The notes: a model not told the origin generated them from the letters alone. Shown: positions 48,003-58,170, numbered from the stretch's first letter. The stretch is 64,000 bases of DNA from Roseibacillus sp. (GCA_022448985.1 JAKVCR010000016.1:62001-126000); one strand, 5' to 3'. Made by a program: numbers and translations.

Positions 48003-48767
48003 CTACTCACTGACGGAAGGACCCATCGTTCCCCTTGAGCTATCCTCTTCTTCGCCCTCTCCGCCCCCGGGCGCTGTTTCCGTATCCTCCAGCTCGATGC
48101 CCTCGGCAGCAGCAAAATCAGCAAGGGCGAGTTCCTCCATGGCGGATTTTTCAGCCTCCGCAATCTCGATTTCACTCAAATCCATGCTGTCACGGGCCAC
48201 CCGGGCCCGGCCCGCAGCCTTGGTCCGCTCCTCTTCCACCATTTCTTCGAGACGGTTAAGGGTATCTCCTGAGCCCCCGATCTTGGTTACCATCCCGGCG
48301 GCCATCTCGTTAAGTTCGGCCGTGGCCCTCTGCACCTCCATGTCGTTGATGCCCCTCGTGATCTTCTCAATTCGCGCCTTGGCCTCCCGCACGCTGGTAT
48401 CACGGGCGCGGATCAACTCCCTGTAGCGCTTTTCCGCTTCCTCAAACTGGACCGCCACCTCATCGTGAGACTTGCCAACCTGCTTGAGCTTGAGCGCCAG
48501 TTGCCCCGCCGCGGCCCGGTTTCCCGCTTTCAAATTGGCGGCCGTCTTGGCCCGCAATTCCTCTTCCTGCTCATCAAGTTTCCGCGCCCTTGAATTCAGA
48601 TCCTCCACCAGGGCCGCGTGAGAGGCGAGAGCGGTATTGAACTTGGTCGTCTGCTTCCGAAGGTTTTCTTTCTCGACCTCAAGCAAGGCCTTCGGATTCG
48701 CCCTCTCTGCCTTTCCAATCAGGCGCAGAAAAATCCCCTTAATGATATTGCCGATCCGCTTGAACAT
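48003..48767 (-). CDS. PspA/IM30-like coiled-coil protein
   Basis: MFKRIGNIIKGIFLRLIGKAERANPKALLEVEKENLRKQTTKFN; long coiled coil; acidic tail. Confidence 0.65.
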   Translation of the reverse strand: MFKRIGNIIKGIFLRLIGKAERANPKALLEVEKENLRKQTTKFNTALASHAALVEDLNSRARKLDEQEEELRAKTAANLKAGNRAAAGQLALKLKQVGKSHDEVAVQFEEAEKRYRELIRARDTSVREAKARIEKITRGINDMEVQRATAELNEMAAGMVTKIGGSGDTLNRLEEMVEEERTKAAGRARVARDSMDLSEIEIAEAEKSAMEELALADFAAAEGIELEDTETAPGGGEGEEEDSSRGTMGPSVSE

Positions 48768-48968
48768 AGTGAGTTGGAACTGATTCGGGCCAGCATGGCG
48801 TTTCGGACTGGAAGCGGCAAGTACAAGGAAACGAAGGAATTGGAATGGCATGAGGGCATGAGTCCACGCCCCTCCGGTCAGAATCTACCTGGTCGTCTTG
48901 CTTTCAACCTCCAGACAATCCCCGTGGACACAGGCGTCGTATTTTAGGGTCCTGCAGGGCTCGCCCCC

Positions 48969-49889
48969 GTGGTTTGGGGCTTGGACCCCCCGGTGCTTCC
49001 TGCTTTTCTTAAGGCCGTGTCACGAGCCGCTCCCCTCATCAAGTATCTCAGGCAGCTGGAGTGTGGTGGGCAGACGCATATTCGCTTGGATGAAGAGGCC
49101 AAGGAGGTGCTGCGGAGTCGGTTGCGGATGCGGAAGGAAAGCACTTCAACGCCTCCCCCGCTCCGCTCGCAAGGAGTTGCCAGCCTGAGCGCGGAAGCGA
49201 ACCCGTCGGACCGGAAGGAGACGACCCCGCCATCCGTTCCCGCCGTGCAGGCCGAGGGGGTCACCGCCACCGAAAAGCTCGCCTCCCTTAAATCCCAGGC
49301 CGAGAATTGGGGCCCGGCCCGCTCTCTGGAATCGCTGCGCGAGCCCATGGTCTTCGCGGTCGGGAATCCGGCCGCTGATCTCATGCTGGTCGGTGAGGCT
49401 CCGGGTTACGAAGAGGAACGCCGACACGAGCCCTTCGTGGGCAGGGCTGGCCAAAAACTCGACCAGATCCTGGCCGCGATGGGTTTCGCCCGCGAAGACG
49501 TCTACATTTCCAATATCTGCAAATTTCGACCGGCCCTTAAAAACCAGACTACCAACAACCGCAAACCGACACCCCAGGAGATGAATGCCTGCCTTCCCTT
49601 CGTGCGGGCGGAGATCGAAATCGTGCAACCTAGGTGCATTGTGGCTCTGGGTGGAACGGCGGCGGAGGGCCTGCTCAACTACCAGGGGCAACCGGTAGGG
49701 CGAATGCGTGGACGCTGGCATGAATTCGAAGGCATCCCGGTGCGGGTCACCTACCACCCTTCCTATCTTCTCCACAACGACTCCGCGGTGAGCGAGAAGC
49801 GCAAAGTCTGGGATGACATGTTAAGTGTTCTGGAGTTTCTTGGTATGCCGATTTCTGAGAAACAGCGCGGATTTTTCGCTGAAAAATAG
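48969..49889 (+). CDS. family-4-like uracil-DNA glycosylase
   Basis: LMLVGEAPGYEEERRHEPFVGRAGQKLDQIL, VYISNICKFRP, NNRKPTPQEMNAC, HPSYLL. Confidence 0.85.
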   Translation: MVWGLDPPVLPAFLKAVSRAAPLIKYLRQLECGGQTHIRLDEEAKEVLRSRLRMRKESTSTPPPLRSQGVASLSAEANPSDRKETTPPSVPAVQAEGVTATEKLASLKSQAENWGPARSLESLREPMVFAVGNPAADLMLVGEAPGYEEERRHEPFVGRAGQKLDQILAAMGFAREDVYISNICKFRPALKNQTTNNRKPTPQEMNACLPFVRAEIEIVQPRCIVALGGTAAEGLLNYQGQPVGRMRGRWHEFEGIPVRVTYHPSYLLHNDSAVSEKRKVWDDMLSVLEFLGMPISEKQRGFFAEK

Positions 49890-49963
49890 GCCGTCGCGAG
49901 GTTGTCCGGTAAGGATTGAAAAATCTTGTGCGAATCCGGCGCAGTTCGACGTTTCATGTCCCT

Positions 49964-49992
49964 GGTGGGCGGCACCTCTCGCCGCCCCACCC
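49964..49992 (+). terminator. GC-rich hairpin followed by a pyrimidine-rich tract
   Basis: gtgggcggc-acctctc-gccgccccac then ccctttcttttcttcttt. Confidence 0.5.
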
Positions 49993-50032
49993 GACCCTTT
50001 CTTTTCTTCTTTGCAGTCTTAAGAATCGGTCG

Positions 50033-50067
50033 AGCCCCGCCGGACTAATCTCCGGCGGGGCTTCTTT
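50033..50067 (+). terminator. rho-independent terminator
   Basis: AGCCCCGCCGG-actaatct-CCGGCGGGGCT followed by tctttc. Confidence 0.8.
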
Positions 50068-50194
50068 CTACAACTGATGCCGCCGCTGAAGCACGCCACG
50101 GCAAAAATCCAGAAGTCGCCCCGCCACCTTCCCGGAGCCCTTTGGCCCGTCCCCGCTTTTGACATTCCGGGCTTCCACTTCCAAGCTCCCTCCC

Positions 50195-52294
50195 ATGTCT
50201 GATCATCCCTTTCTGGCCGACGAGTTTCACATCCGCTGGTCACAACTTGTCCCGGAGAAGGTGGAAGTCGATATCGAGGCCGGTATTACGGAAGCGCAGG
50301 GCTACATCGATGGGATCTGCACGGTTTCCGCTGCGGATGCCAACTACGAAAATACCTTCGCCGCGCTTGAATTGGCCACCGAGGCGCTCTCCAGGGGATG
50401 GGGACGCCTCAATCATCTCGCGTCCGTCCGGGATAACGACGCCCAGCGGGAAGCTCTCAACAAGATGCTTCCAAGGGTCACCGCTTTCTACGCCTCCATC
50501 CCCCTCAACGCGGAGCTTTGGTCCACCTTGAAATCTTTTGTCAGCTCCGAGGAAGCGAAAGGCCTCGACCCCGTGTCCAAGCGTTTTGTGGAGGAGACCT
50601 GCGCAGAATTCCGCGATGCCGGCGCGGATCTTTCCCCGGAAAAAAAGGTGCGCATGGCCGACCTGCAAAGCGAGCTGGCCGAGGTCACAAAGAAATTTGG
50701 TGAAAACGTCCTCGATTCCGTCAAAGAGTGGGAGCTCATCGTCGAGGACGAGGGGGAACTAGCCGGGCTTCCCGAGAGTTGCCGGGCAGCTGCCCGCGCA
50801 GATGCAACTGCGAAAGGCCTGGGCTCCGAGGAAGCCCCCTGCTGGCGCTTCACCATGCAGTTCCCCTCCTTCTATCCCGTTCTCCAGTATGCTGAGAGCG
50901 AAGACCTTCGCAAACGCATCTTCGAAGGCCGGGGCACTATAGGTTTTAATGAGAAATTCGATAATTCGGAGCTGGTCTGGCGGATTGTCAAGCTGCGCCA
51001 GGAGAAAGCCGATCTTCTCGGCTTCCCCAATTTTGCCGACCTCAGCCTCCAGCGCAGCATGGTCCGCAACGGAACCCGGGCGATCCGGTTCGTCGAAGAT
51101 CTCCACCACCGAATCGTAGAGGCCTTCCGGGAAGAGTGTTCCCAACTGGAGACCTACAAGGCCGAAAAGACCGATACCCAGCCTTCTCCGCTTGAACCCT
51201 GGGAAGTCTCCTACTGGGCAGAAAAGCAGCGCAGGGAACGCTACGATTTTGATGACGAGGACCTACGCCCCTACTTCCAGGTCGAAAGCGTCATGGAGGG
51301 GCTCTTCGGCCTCACGAGCCGTCTTTTCGGTATTAGCATCACCCCCTGCAAAGGTGCCTACCATGAACCGGGACCCTCCGCCCCCAACGACACGATTGAA
51401 GTCTGGCATCCCGACGTCGCCTTTTACGATCTCCACGATTCCGCCTCAGGCGAGCACCTCGGTTCATTCTATGCCGACTGGCATCCGCGGGAGTCGAAAC
51501 GAAGCGGGGCCTGGATGAACTATCTGGAGACCGGCCTCCCCAAAAAAAATGGGACGGCCCGCAAACCTCATCTCGGCTTGATTACAGGAAACCTTACCAA
51601 GCCGATCGGGGACCAACCCGCCCTCCTTACCCATAGTGAGGTGGAAACCATCTTCCACGAGTTTGGTCACCTCCTTCACCAGCTCCTCAGCGATGTCCCC
51701 GTCAAGAGCCTCGCCGGAGTCAGCGTCCCCCGCGACTGGGTGGAGCTCCCATCCCAGATCATGGAGAACTTCTGCTGGGACCGTGAATCACTCAACTTTT
51801 TTGCCCGCCATCACGAAACCGGGGAGCCCATCCCGGACGACCTCTTTGAGAAAATGATCGCGGCCCGCAATTATATGAGCGCCTCCACCACCATGCGGCA
51901 GCTCGCCCTGGGAAAACTCGACCTTGAATTCCACATCCAGCCCACGCTTTACCTCGATCGTAATCTAGACGAGGTGGATCGCGAGATCCTGACCGAGTAC
52001 AAGGCCACGTTGGCCTCTCCCTCCCCCACCATCGCCCGCCAGTTCAATCACCTCTTTGACAGCCCTGGCGGATACGCCGCGGGATACTACTCCTACAAAT
52101 GGTCGGAGGTTCTCGATGCCGATGCCTTCACCCGCTTCCGGAGCGAGGGGGTCCTCAACCCGGAAACCGGACGCGCCTTCCGGGAAAGCATCCTGAGCAA
52201 GGGCAACTCCCGCCCGGTAGATGAACTCTACCGCGATTTCATGGGCCGCGAGCCAGAATTACAGCCTCTCCTTGAGCGCAACGGGCTGGCCTGA
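50195..52294 (+). CDS. M3 family metallopeptidase (oligopeptidase A-like)
   Basis: EVETIFHEFGHLLHQLLS, LPSQIMENFCWD, GYAAGYYSYKWSEVLDADAF. Confidence 0.92.
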   Translation: MSDHPFLADEFHIRWSQLVPEKVEVDIEAGITEAQGYIDGICTVSAADANYENTFAALELATEALSRGWGRLNHLASVRDNDAQREALNKMLPRVTAFYASIPLNAELWSTLKSFVSSEEAKGLDPVSKRFVEETCAEFRDAGADLSPEKKVRMADLQSELAEVTKKFGENVLDSVKEWELIVEDEGELAGLPESCRAAARADATAKGLGSEEAPCWRFTMQFPSFYPVLQYAESEDLRKRIFEGRGTIGFNEKFDNSELVWRIVKLRQEKADLLGFPNFADLSLQRSMVRNGTRAIRFVEDLHHRIVEAFREECSQLETYKAEKTDTQPSPLEPWEVSYWAEKQRRERYDFDDEDLRPYFQVESVMEGLFGLTSRLFGISITPCKGAYHEPGPSAPNDTIEVWHPDVAFYDLHDSASGEHLGSFYADWHPRESKRSGAWMNYLETGLPKKNGTARKPHLGLITGNLTKPIGDQPALLTHSEVETIFHEFGHLLHQLLSDVPVKSLAGVSVPRDWVELPSQIMENFCWDRESLNFFARHHETGEPIPDDLFEKMIAARNYMSASTTMRQLALGKLDLEFHIQPTLYLDRNLDEVDREILTEYKATLASPSPTIARQFNHLFDSPGGYAAGYYSYKWSEVLDADAFTRFRSEGVLNPETGRAFRESILSKGNSRPVDELYRDFMGREPELQPLLERNGLA

Positions 52295-52302
52295 ACAGGC
52301 AA

Positions 52303-53844
52303 CTACTTCTCCCGCTCCACTCGAAATCTCTCCGGCAGCCAGGAAGTGGCTAGCACATCGTTGATCTCGGCCACCGCCCCGGACTCCTCCCCGGTCTTGA
52401 ACTCCTTGACGTAGGTCAACTTGAGGAGGGCCATCACGGCTTCGTGACGATTGAAGCTCACCGGCTCATTACGCAAGGCATCGGAAATTTGCCAGTCATC
52501 TCCAAGACCGCGACTGGCATAAGCCAGAACCTTGTGCTTCTCGGCATAATCGTGAAGCATGTAACTTTGCCACTTTTTCTTGTCGTCGTAGCCGCTGACG
52601 TATTGCTCCACCGGATACAGCCACACCCGCATCTCTACCGGGCTTGTCGGCCGCTCGGAGAAAAACTCGTGCCAGGACATATCCCCAATTTCTTCAAAGA
52701 ACTCCCAGAAGACCTTGGGCATCGCCCCCTCGGGAAGCACCAGCAGGCTGCGAGCCTTCTCCCCGGGCAAGCCTACCCGATAGAAAAACTGCGCCTTCCC
52801 ATCCTTCCCAATCACCCGCTGCCGCAAACTCAGCTCGTAGGAACCTGGCTGGGAAAGCGGTTGGAAGTAGCGCTCGAACTTATCCTTGATTGCCTCTGAC
52901 TCCCACACAAAGGGCCGCGCTGCCTTTGCACTGGTGGCATTGAGATACCCCCGGACCACAGTCTCGGCCGTGGCCGCTGCCGGATCATCCGCCATGAGCC
53001 TGCTGAGGTCTGTTCCCTGGGGAGCCGGAAGGTTCAGTTCTTCGTTGGCACGCCTGCCAGCAGTGAGACCTTCCATCCATAAAATGGTCCCCATTATCAA
53101 CGCTCCTACCAGAACCGTGGACACTGCAACCGTGGTCTTGGGATAGTTGCTCATCAGCCAGGAGAAACCGGTCCGGTCGGCAGGGGCCGCCCGCTCATCC
53201 CAATCCCCCTGAGTGTGCTTTTCGCGCCGAAACTCATGCGCGGCCCTGGCGGCTTCCCGGCGCACCAGCACACGGGCATCCACGGGGTTGGCCTTGCCAT
53301 TGCCACAGAACTTTTCCTTCTCCTCCGGCTCCAGGTGGACGATTTTCCCATCCTCGTCCTCCCCGTTGCCTTTGCCCATGACAACCTTCACCCCGTTGGT
53401 CTGGGAGCCGTCCTTTTCGGGGACCGGATCCGAAGCGGTTCCCTCCTCCACTGCCACCTCGCTCCGCTCCTCTTCCTTTTCGTCCGGGACCGTGGCTCCT
53501 CCCTGTTCGTGCCGTGTCAGCCGTTCATCAAGGTGCCCAATGGAATGCGCGAGGGACTCAAGCGCCCTGGCCAACACCAGTTCCACGCTGTTTTCATCCT
53601 CCGATTCCTCGGTCGTTTTCTTATAACGCCCGACCAGCAGCGAGGACTTGTCCGCCACCGAACTCAAATCCACATGCGCGAATTCCTCAGGCAGGCTCAT
53701 ACTGACCGGGATGGCCATCTGTTCGTCGCACTCCCGGTAACGCACTTTCACCAGACATCCCGGGCAGGTCTCCTCCACCATGGGGGAGAGTTCCTCAAAT
53801 TCCACTTCCGCACCGCAAGCGGCACATTTCAAGGTTATGGGCAT
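52303..53844 (-). CDS. zinc-ribbon membrane protein of unknown function
   Basis: CAACGAEVEFEELSPMVEETCPGC ribbon; single TM TTVAVSTVLVGALIMGTILW. Confidence 0.6.
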   Translation of the reverse strand: MPITLKCAACGAEVEFEELSPMVEETCPGCLVKVRYRECDEQMAIPVSMSLPEEFAHVDLSSVADKSSLLVGRYKKTTEESEDENSVELVLARALESLAHSIGHLDERLTRHEQGGATVPDEKEEERSEVAVEEGTASDPVPEKDGSQTNGVKVVMGKGNGEDEDGKIVHLEPEEKEKFCGNGKANPVDARVLVRREAARAAHEFRREKHTQGDWDERAAPADRTGFSWLMSNYPKTTVAVSTVLVGALIMGTILWMEGLTAGRRANEELNLPAPQGTDLSRLMADDPAAATAETVVRGYLNATSAKAARPFVWESEAIKDKFERYFQPLSQPGSYELSLRQRVIGKDGKAQFFYRVGLPGEKARSLLVLPEGAMPKVFWEFFEEIGDMSWHEFFSERPTSPVEMRVWLYPVEQYVSGYDDKKKWQSYMLHDYAEKHKVLAYASRGLGDDWQISDALRNEPVSFNRHEAVMALLKLTYVKEFKTGEESGAVAEINDVLATSWLPERFRVEREK

Positions 53845-53948
53845 CGATGGGTTCCAGCGTTCGCTGATCGGTCGGATCTAGCAAGGCAGAGTTACAATAC
53901 GGCATCGGGAAGGAAACAAGGAAGAAGATGAGATCCCGAGCAGCGTGC

Positions 53949-53972
53949 TAAATGGGGACTGGCTCCCATTTA
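53949..53972. repeat. REP-like short palindrome
   Basis: TAAATGGG-gactggct-CCCATTTA. Confidence 0.5.
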
Positions 53973-54138
53973 ACTCACAATCATACGGATTGCTTCAGCT
54001 CTTGCCGTCGTCGCTCGGCGCTTCCTAGCAACGGAAGCGGGAAAGCTGGCTGCAACGTCCTCGGTCCTTGCGATCGCGCTACAATGTTTCAGCCAATTTC
54101 TTTTATCACCCGGCCCTGAAGGGACCGACGGGACTCGC

Positions 54139-54354
54139 TTATTCCCCTGCCGCCCCCGGGCGCTCTCGGTCGTCGGGGCGTATGCGGACGCTTGCCGCAG
54201 TGCTGGTAACCACCTCCCGCTCCTCACCTACAGCTGTCACGGCAGGAGAAGACGAGCCCAGATAGCTATCCACGGGAACAGCCCAAAAGTAAGTTGTCGT
54301 CAACCATGCAAAAATCAGGGTCGCAGCTAACGGCACGAAAAGGCGAACGGTCAT
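54139..54354 (-). CDS. possible small membrane-anchored protein
   Basis: 71 aa, N-terminal hydrophobic segment VRLFVPLAATLIFAWLTTTYFWA. Confidence 0.4.
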   Translation of the reverse strand: MTVRLFVPLAATLIFAWLTTTYFWAVPVDSYLGSSSPAVTAVGEEREVVTSTAASVRIRPDDRERPGAAGE

Positions 54355-54534
54355 AAATTGCGCGAATGTAAGGGGTAAAGGAAATGCATTATTTATTAAA
54401 TATCAATTATTTGCAACCTTTTAAAGGGTAGCTAACCGGCTGCCTGTAGCTTGAACTCCCATCATCCAGGACCCGCGGTGCTACAAAATCAGCCGGGAGG
54501 AAACGCCGCGGGAAACATCTGCGCCGATTTGAAC

Positions 54535-55968
54535 CTACTTCCGCACCAACACAGTCGGTCGGGAAGTCGTTCCGTAACGGTCAACCGCGCTCACTGCCAC
54601 GGCGCGGGGGGATCCGCTCAAAGTGAAATCCAACCGCCCCCCATGAGTAACCGCCATGGTCTCCCACCGTGAACCGTAACGTGCCTGTAGCACGTACTTT
54701 GATGCAGTTGGAACTCGCGACCAGCGCACCAGCGTTCCGCTCCTTGCCTTGGTCGCGCTGGCACCGGGCGCGGGGGGCTCAGATTTGCTCGCCCACGGCA
54801 TGGGCGGCACAAGAGCGGGGCCAGTATAAATACTCTTTGCCAGCGCGCTGGTGACCCCTCCGCGATTCTGCATGAGAGCCTTCGCGCTCCAGTGTACGTG
54901 CCCGGCGTAATTCTTCCCGATGGTTCGGGAGAGCTTAACCTGACTGACAATTTCACTGGCGGGCCGCCCGGGATCCTCGCTGGACTTGATCCTTGAGGTT
55001 GCAATACCAGGCCAGACCGGTCGGCGGCCCTGGCCACGCCACCAGTTCAAAAGCAGGGTATAACTCTGCGGTCCCTGAATCCTCCAGTAGAGCTGGGGGG
55101 ATAGATAGTCACACCAGCCCGAGACCAGCCATTTGCGCGAATCAGCCGCCAGGTGTTCGTAAGCATTAATATGAGCGGTAGTCCCCCGGGGAACCCCTGG
55201 CTTCCAGATTCCGAACGGGCTGATGCCTATCCTTACCCACGGCTTGGCACCCTTCACCCTCGAGTACATCGAACGCACAAAGGAATTTACATAGCCCCGT
55301 CGCTGCGAAGGCGATTTCCCATCCGGGAAATCAGGCGTGGCGCGACCACCCACCACACTGGGATAGGGATAGAAATAGTCGTCGATATGCACTCCATCCA
55401 CATCGTAGCGCCGCACCACGTCCATGATGACATCAAGCGCCCGCTGGCGGGTAAAGCTGCTCGCGGGGTCCATCCATTTGTGAACCTTGAAGTTGCGGAT
55501 AATGGACGGATGGGTGCGGGAAACATGCCGTGAGGACACGCGGTGATCCTTGTGGGGGACCGCCCGGAAGGGATTGAACCAGGCGTGTACTTCAATATTG
55601 CGCGCATGGGCCTGCTGGATGCAATAGGCCAGTGGATCGTAGCCGGGATCACGCCCCATTGTGCCGGTGAGCCATGGAGACCACGGCTCGATCCTGGACC
55701 GGTAGACCGCATCCGCCTGCGGCCGCACCTGAAAAATAATCGCGTTCATCCGCAGAGAGGCCATCTTGTCGAGGATCCGCCGCAGTTCTGCCTGCTGCGC
55801 CCCCCCGCTGAGTCCCTTCCTGCTGGGCCAGTCAATATTGTAGACGCAAGCGACCCAAGCCGCGCGGAACTCACGATCCGGGGAGGGCGCGTTCTCGCGG
55901 CTCGCAATATAACTCTGGGCGCCTGCTACGGAGAAAAGTCCCATCCACAATGCCAAAAGCCGGATCAT
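54535..55968 (-). CDS. GHL10/DUF187 (YngK-like) glycoside hydrolase family protein
   Basis: EFRAAWVACVYNIDWPS, MNAIIFQVRPQADAVYRSRIEPWSPWLTG, VHAWFNPFRA, VDGVHIDDYFYPYP. Confidence 0.88.
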   Translation of the reverse strand: MIRLLALWMGLFSVAGAQSYIASRENAPSPDREFRAAWVACVYNIDWPSRKGLSGGAQQAELRRILDKMASLRMNAIIFQVRPQADAVYRSRIEPWSPWLTGTMGRDPGYDPLAYCIQQAHARNIEVHAWFNPFRAVPHKDHRVSSRHVSRTHPSIIRNFKVHKWMDPASSFTRQRALDVIMDVVRRYDVDGVHIDDYFYPYPSVVGGRATPDFPDGKSPSQRRGYVNSFVRSMYSRVKGAKPWVRIGISPFGIWKPGVPRGTTAHINAYEHLAADSRKWLVSGWCDYLSPQLYWRIQGPQSYTLLLNWWRGQGRRPVWPGIATSRIKSSEDPGRPASEIVSQVKLSRTIGKNYAGHVHWSAKALMQNRGGVTSALAKSIYTGPALVPPMPWASKSEPPAPGASATKARSGTLVRWSRVPTASKYVLQARYGSRWETMAVTHGGRLDFTLSGSPRAVAVSAVDRYGTTSRPTVLVRK

Positions 55969-56064
55969 CGTGCCCTAACAGTTTCAGGTTTCCTAATCAT
56001 TTCCAAGGCGATTCGCACCCGGCGAAAGCGGAAAGGCCCCCCTGCGCGCATCCGCCGCTTCTCC

Positions 56065-57165
56065 CTACCAGTTCAGCTTCTGCAGGGACTTGGGCAGGAA
56101 CTTCCCGTTCTTGCGGACGAGTTTGCCATCAAACCAGATCTCCCCACCCCCATGGTCACTGCGTTGGATGCTCACCATGTCCCAGTGAACCTTGGATTTG
56201 TTTCCATTGCTGGCCTCGTCGTAGGCCTGCCCGGGGGTGAAATGGAAAGAGCCCGCAATTTTCTCGTCAAAGAGAATGTCGCGCATTGGTTCCCGGATCT
56301 CCGGGTTGAAACCCAACGCAAATTCCCCGACATAACGTGCCCCGGCATCACCATCGAGAATCTTATTGATCTCCTTGTTCTTCCCGTCCGCCTCCGCCTT
56401 CACGATCTTGCCTCTCTCAAACTCAAGCACGATGCCGTCAAATGGAATACCGTTGTAGATCGTAGAAGCGTTGTGGGAAATCACTCCATTGACGGAATCT
56501 CGCACGGGGGCGGTGAAACACTCCCCGTCAGGAATGTTGCACTCCCCCCCACAAGGAATGGCGGGAATTCCCTTGATGGAAAACTCAAGGTCCGTTCCCG
56601 GGCCTTTGATGTGCACCCGGTCGGTATTAGTCATCAGTCGGCCCAGGGAGTTCATGGCGGGCTTCAGCGATCTGTAATCAAGAAGGCACACTCGAAAATA
56701 GAAATCCTCAAAGGCCTCCGTGCTCATCCCTGCCTGCTGGGCCATTGCGGCATGCGGCCAACGCAACACACACCATTTCGTTTTTTCCACCCGATGGCGC
56801 AGGACCTTGCGGGTGTGCCCCTGTGCCAGGTCCATCCGCCCGGCCGGCACGTCACTCCATTCCGCGATGTTATGGCTGCCCCGGACCGCTATGTAGGCAT
56901 TCATGTCACGCATCTCAGCCATGCGGTGCTTGGCAAGAAGGCGATACTGCTCGTCGGTCGCCCCCAGAAGAAGTTCCCGCGAAACACGCAGGGAGTTAAC
57001 CGTGACAAAGGGGAGCGCCCCGCGTCTGCGCGCTTCCCTGACTAGGGCAATTCCCACCGCTTCCGGAACATCATAAAGGTCGATAAGAACCTTCTCGCCC
57101 CGTTTCAGGTCAGTCGAGTAGCGCACTAGCTGTCGCGCCAGTTGGTCGATCCTGGGATCGTGCAT
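56065..57165 (-). CDS. M29 family aminopeptidase
   Basis: [58 protein letters not shown]. Confidence 0.85.
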   Translation of the reverse strand: MHDPRIDQLARQLVRYSTDLKRGEKVLIDLYDVPEAVGIALVREARRRGALPFVTVNSLRVSRELLLGATDEQYRLLAKHRMAEMRDMNAYIAVRGSHNIAEWSDVPAGRMDLAQGHTRKVLRHRVEKTKWCVLRWPHAAMAQQAGMSTEAFEDFYFRVCLLDYRSLKPAMNSLGRLMTNTDRVHIKGPGTDLEFSIKGIPAIPCGGECNIPDGECFTAPVRDSVNGVISHNASTIYNGIPFDGIVLEFERGKIVKAEADGKNKEINKILDGDAGARYVGEFALGFNPEIREPMRDILFDEKIAGSFHFTPGQAYDEASNGNKSKVHWDMVSIQRSDHGGGEIWFDGKLVRKNGKFLPKSLQKLNW

Positions 57166-57195
57166 TTTCGCCTCGGCCTCGGAAGAAGTTTAGGC

Positions 57196-57408
57196 CTACT
57201 CGTGGCGCCACTGCTGGTAGGACGGCACCGCGGTCTTTCCCTTCTCGTTGGGATTATCCTCCAAGCTCGGATTGTTCGAATCGAGGCGCTTCCCGAGGTA
57301 GGAATCCTCGAAGGCCCCGCCACCCGCCTTACGGTCATCGACCGTTTCGCAGGAGCACATCACCAGCCCAAGGCCGGCACTTAACAGCACAAAAAACGCA
57401 AGTTTCAC
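57196..57408 (-). CDS. small lipoprotein, 70 aa; GTG start, shorter than the 340-aa ORF
   Basis: VKLAFFVLLSAGLGLVMCSCETVDDRKAGGGAFEDSYLGKRLDSNNPSLEDNPNEKGKTAVPSYQQWRHE; lipobox. Confidence 0.6.
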   Translation of the reverse strand: MKLAFFVLLSAGLGLVMCSCETVDDRKAGGGAFEDSYLGKRLDSNNPSLEDNPNEKGKTAVPSYQQWRHE

Positions 57409-57585
57409 AGCAAGCGCACTATGCCCCCCCGCCCCGGTGGGGGCAAGTGAAAGCAGCGGCCCGGGGGGAATCTGTCCCACTCCTCTCATTGTGCAAGGTG
57501 GCGGCAGACGGCCCATCGGGCCCTCCCACGCCCACTCCTCCCCGGAGCGCTTGTCTCCACGTGTTTCCGCTCGTAGCATTCCGCC

Positions 57586-58170
57586 GTGATTCGCCTCGGT
57601 ATTCTCGGTTCCGGTTCCGGTTCCAATATGCAGGCCATCCTCGACGCCATCGCCGCGGACGACCTGAAGGCCGAAATCGCCCTCGTCCTCAGCGATATCC
57701 CGGACGCCTACATCCTGGAACGGGCCGCCCGGGCCGGGTTGCCTACCGGCCTGATCAACTGCCGTGATTTCAAATCGAAATTCCCGGAAGAGGCCCAACA
57801 TGAGACTGCCGAAGCGCTCCGCCAATCCGGTGTCGAACTGGTCTGCCTGGCCGGGTTCATGCGCTTGCTGAGCGCTCCCCTCCTCCACGCCTTCGCCGGA
57901 CGTATCATCAATATCCACCCCTCTCTTCTGCCTAGTTTTCCCGGCCTCCGGGCCTGGGCCCAGGCGGTGGAAGCAGGAGCCCGCGAGAGTGGCTGTACCG
58001 TGCACTACGTGGACGCCGGAATGGACACCGGACCCATCATTTCCCAGGCCATGGTCCCCGTTCTTCCCGACGACACCCCGGAATCTCTCCACGCCCGCAT
58101 TCAGGTCGAAGAACACAAGATCTACCCCGCGGCCATCGCAGAAGTTGCCTGCACCCTCAAGCAAGGCTAG
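57586..58170 (+). CDS. purN: phosphoribosylglycinamide formyltransferase
   Basis: LGILGSGSGSNMQAILDAI, LAGFMRLLSAPLLHAFAGRIINIHPSLLPSFPG, GCTVHYVDAGMDTGPII. Confidence 0.95.
   Translation: MIRLGILGSGSGSNMQAILDAIAADDLKAEIALVLSDIPDAYILERAARAGLPTGLINCRDFKSKFPEEAQHETAEALRQSGVELVCLAGFMRLLSAPLLHAFAGRIINIHPSLLPSFPGLRAWAQAVEAGARESGCTVHYVDAGMDTGPIISQAMVPVLPDDTPESLHARIQVEEHKIYPAAIAEVACTLKQG

Noticed and set aside
53970-54227. 85-aa minus-strand ORF
   Set aside because: Arg/Ala-rich low-complexity composition, no domain, overlaps a competing small ORF.
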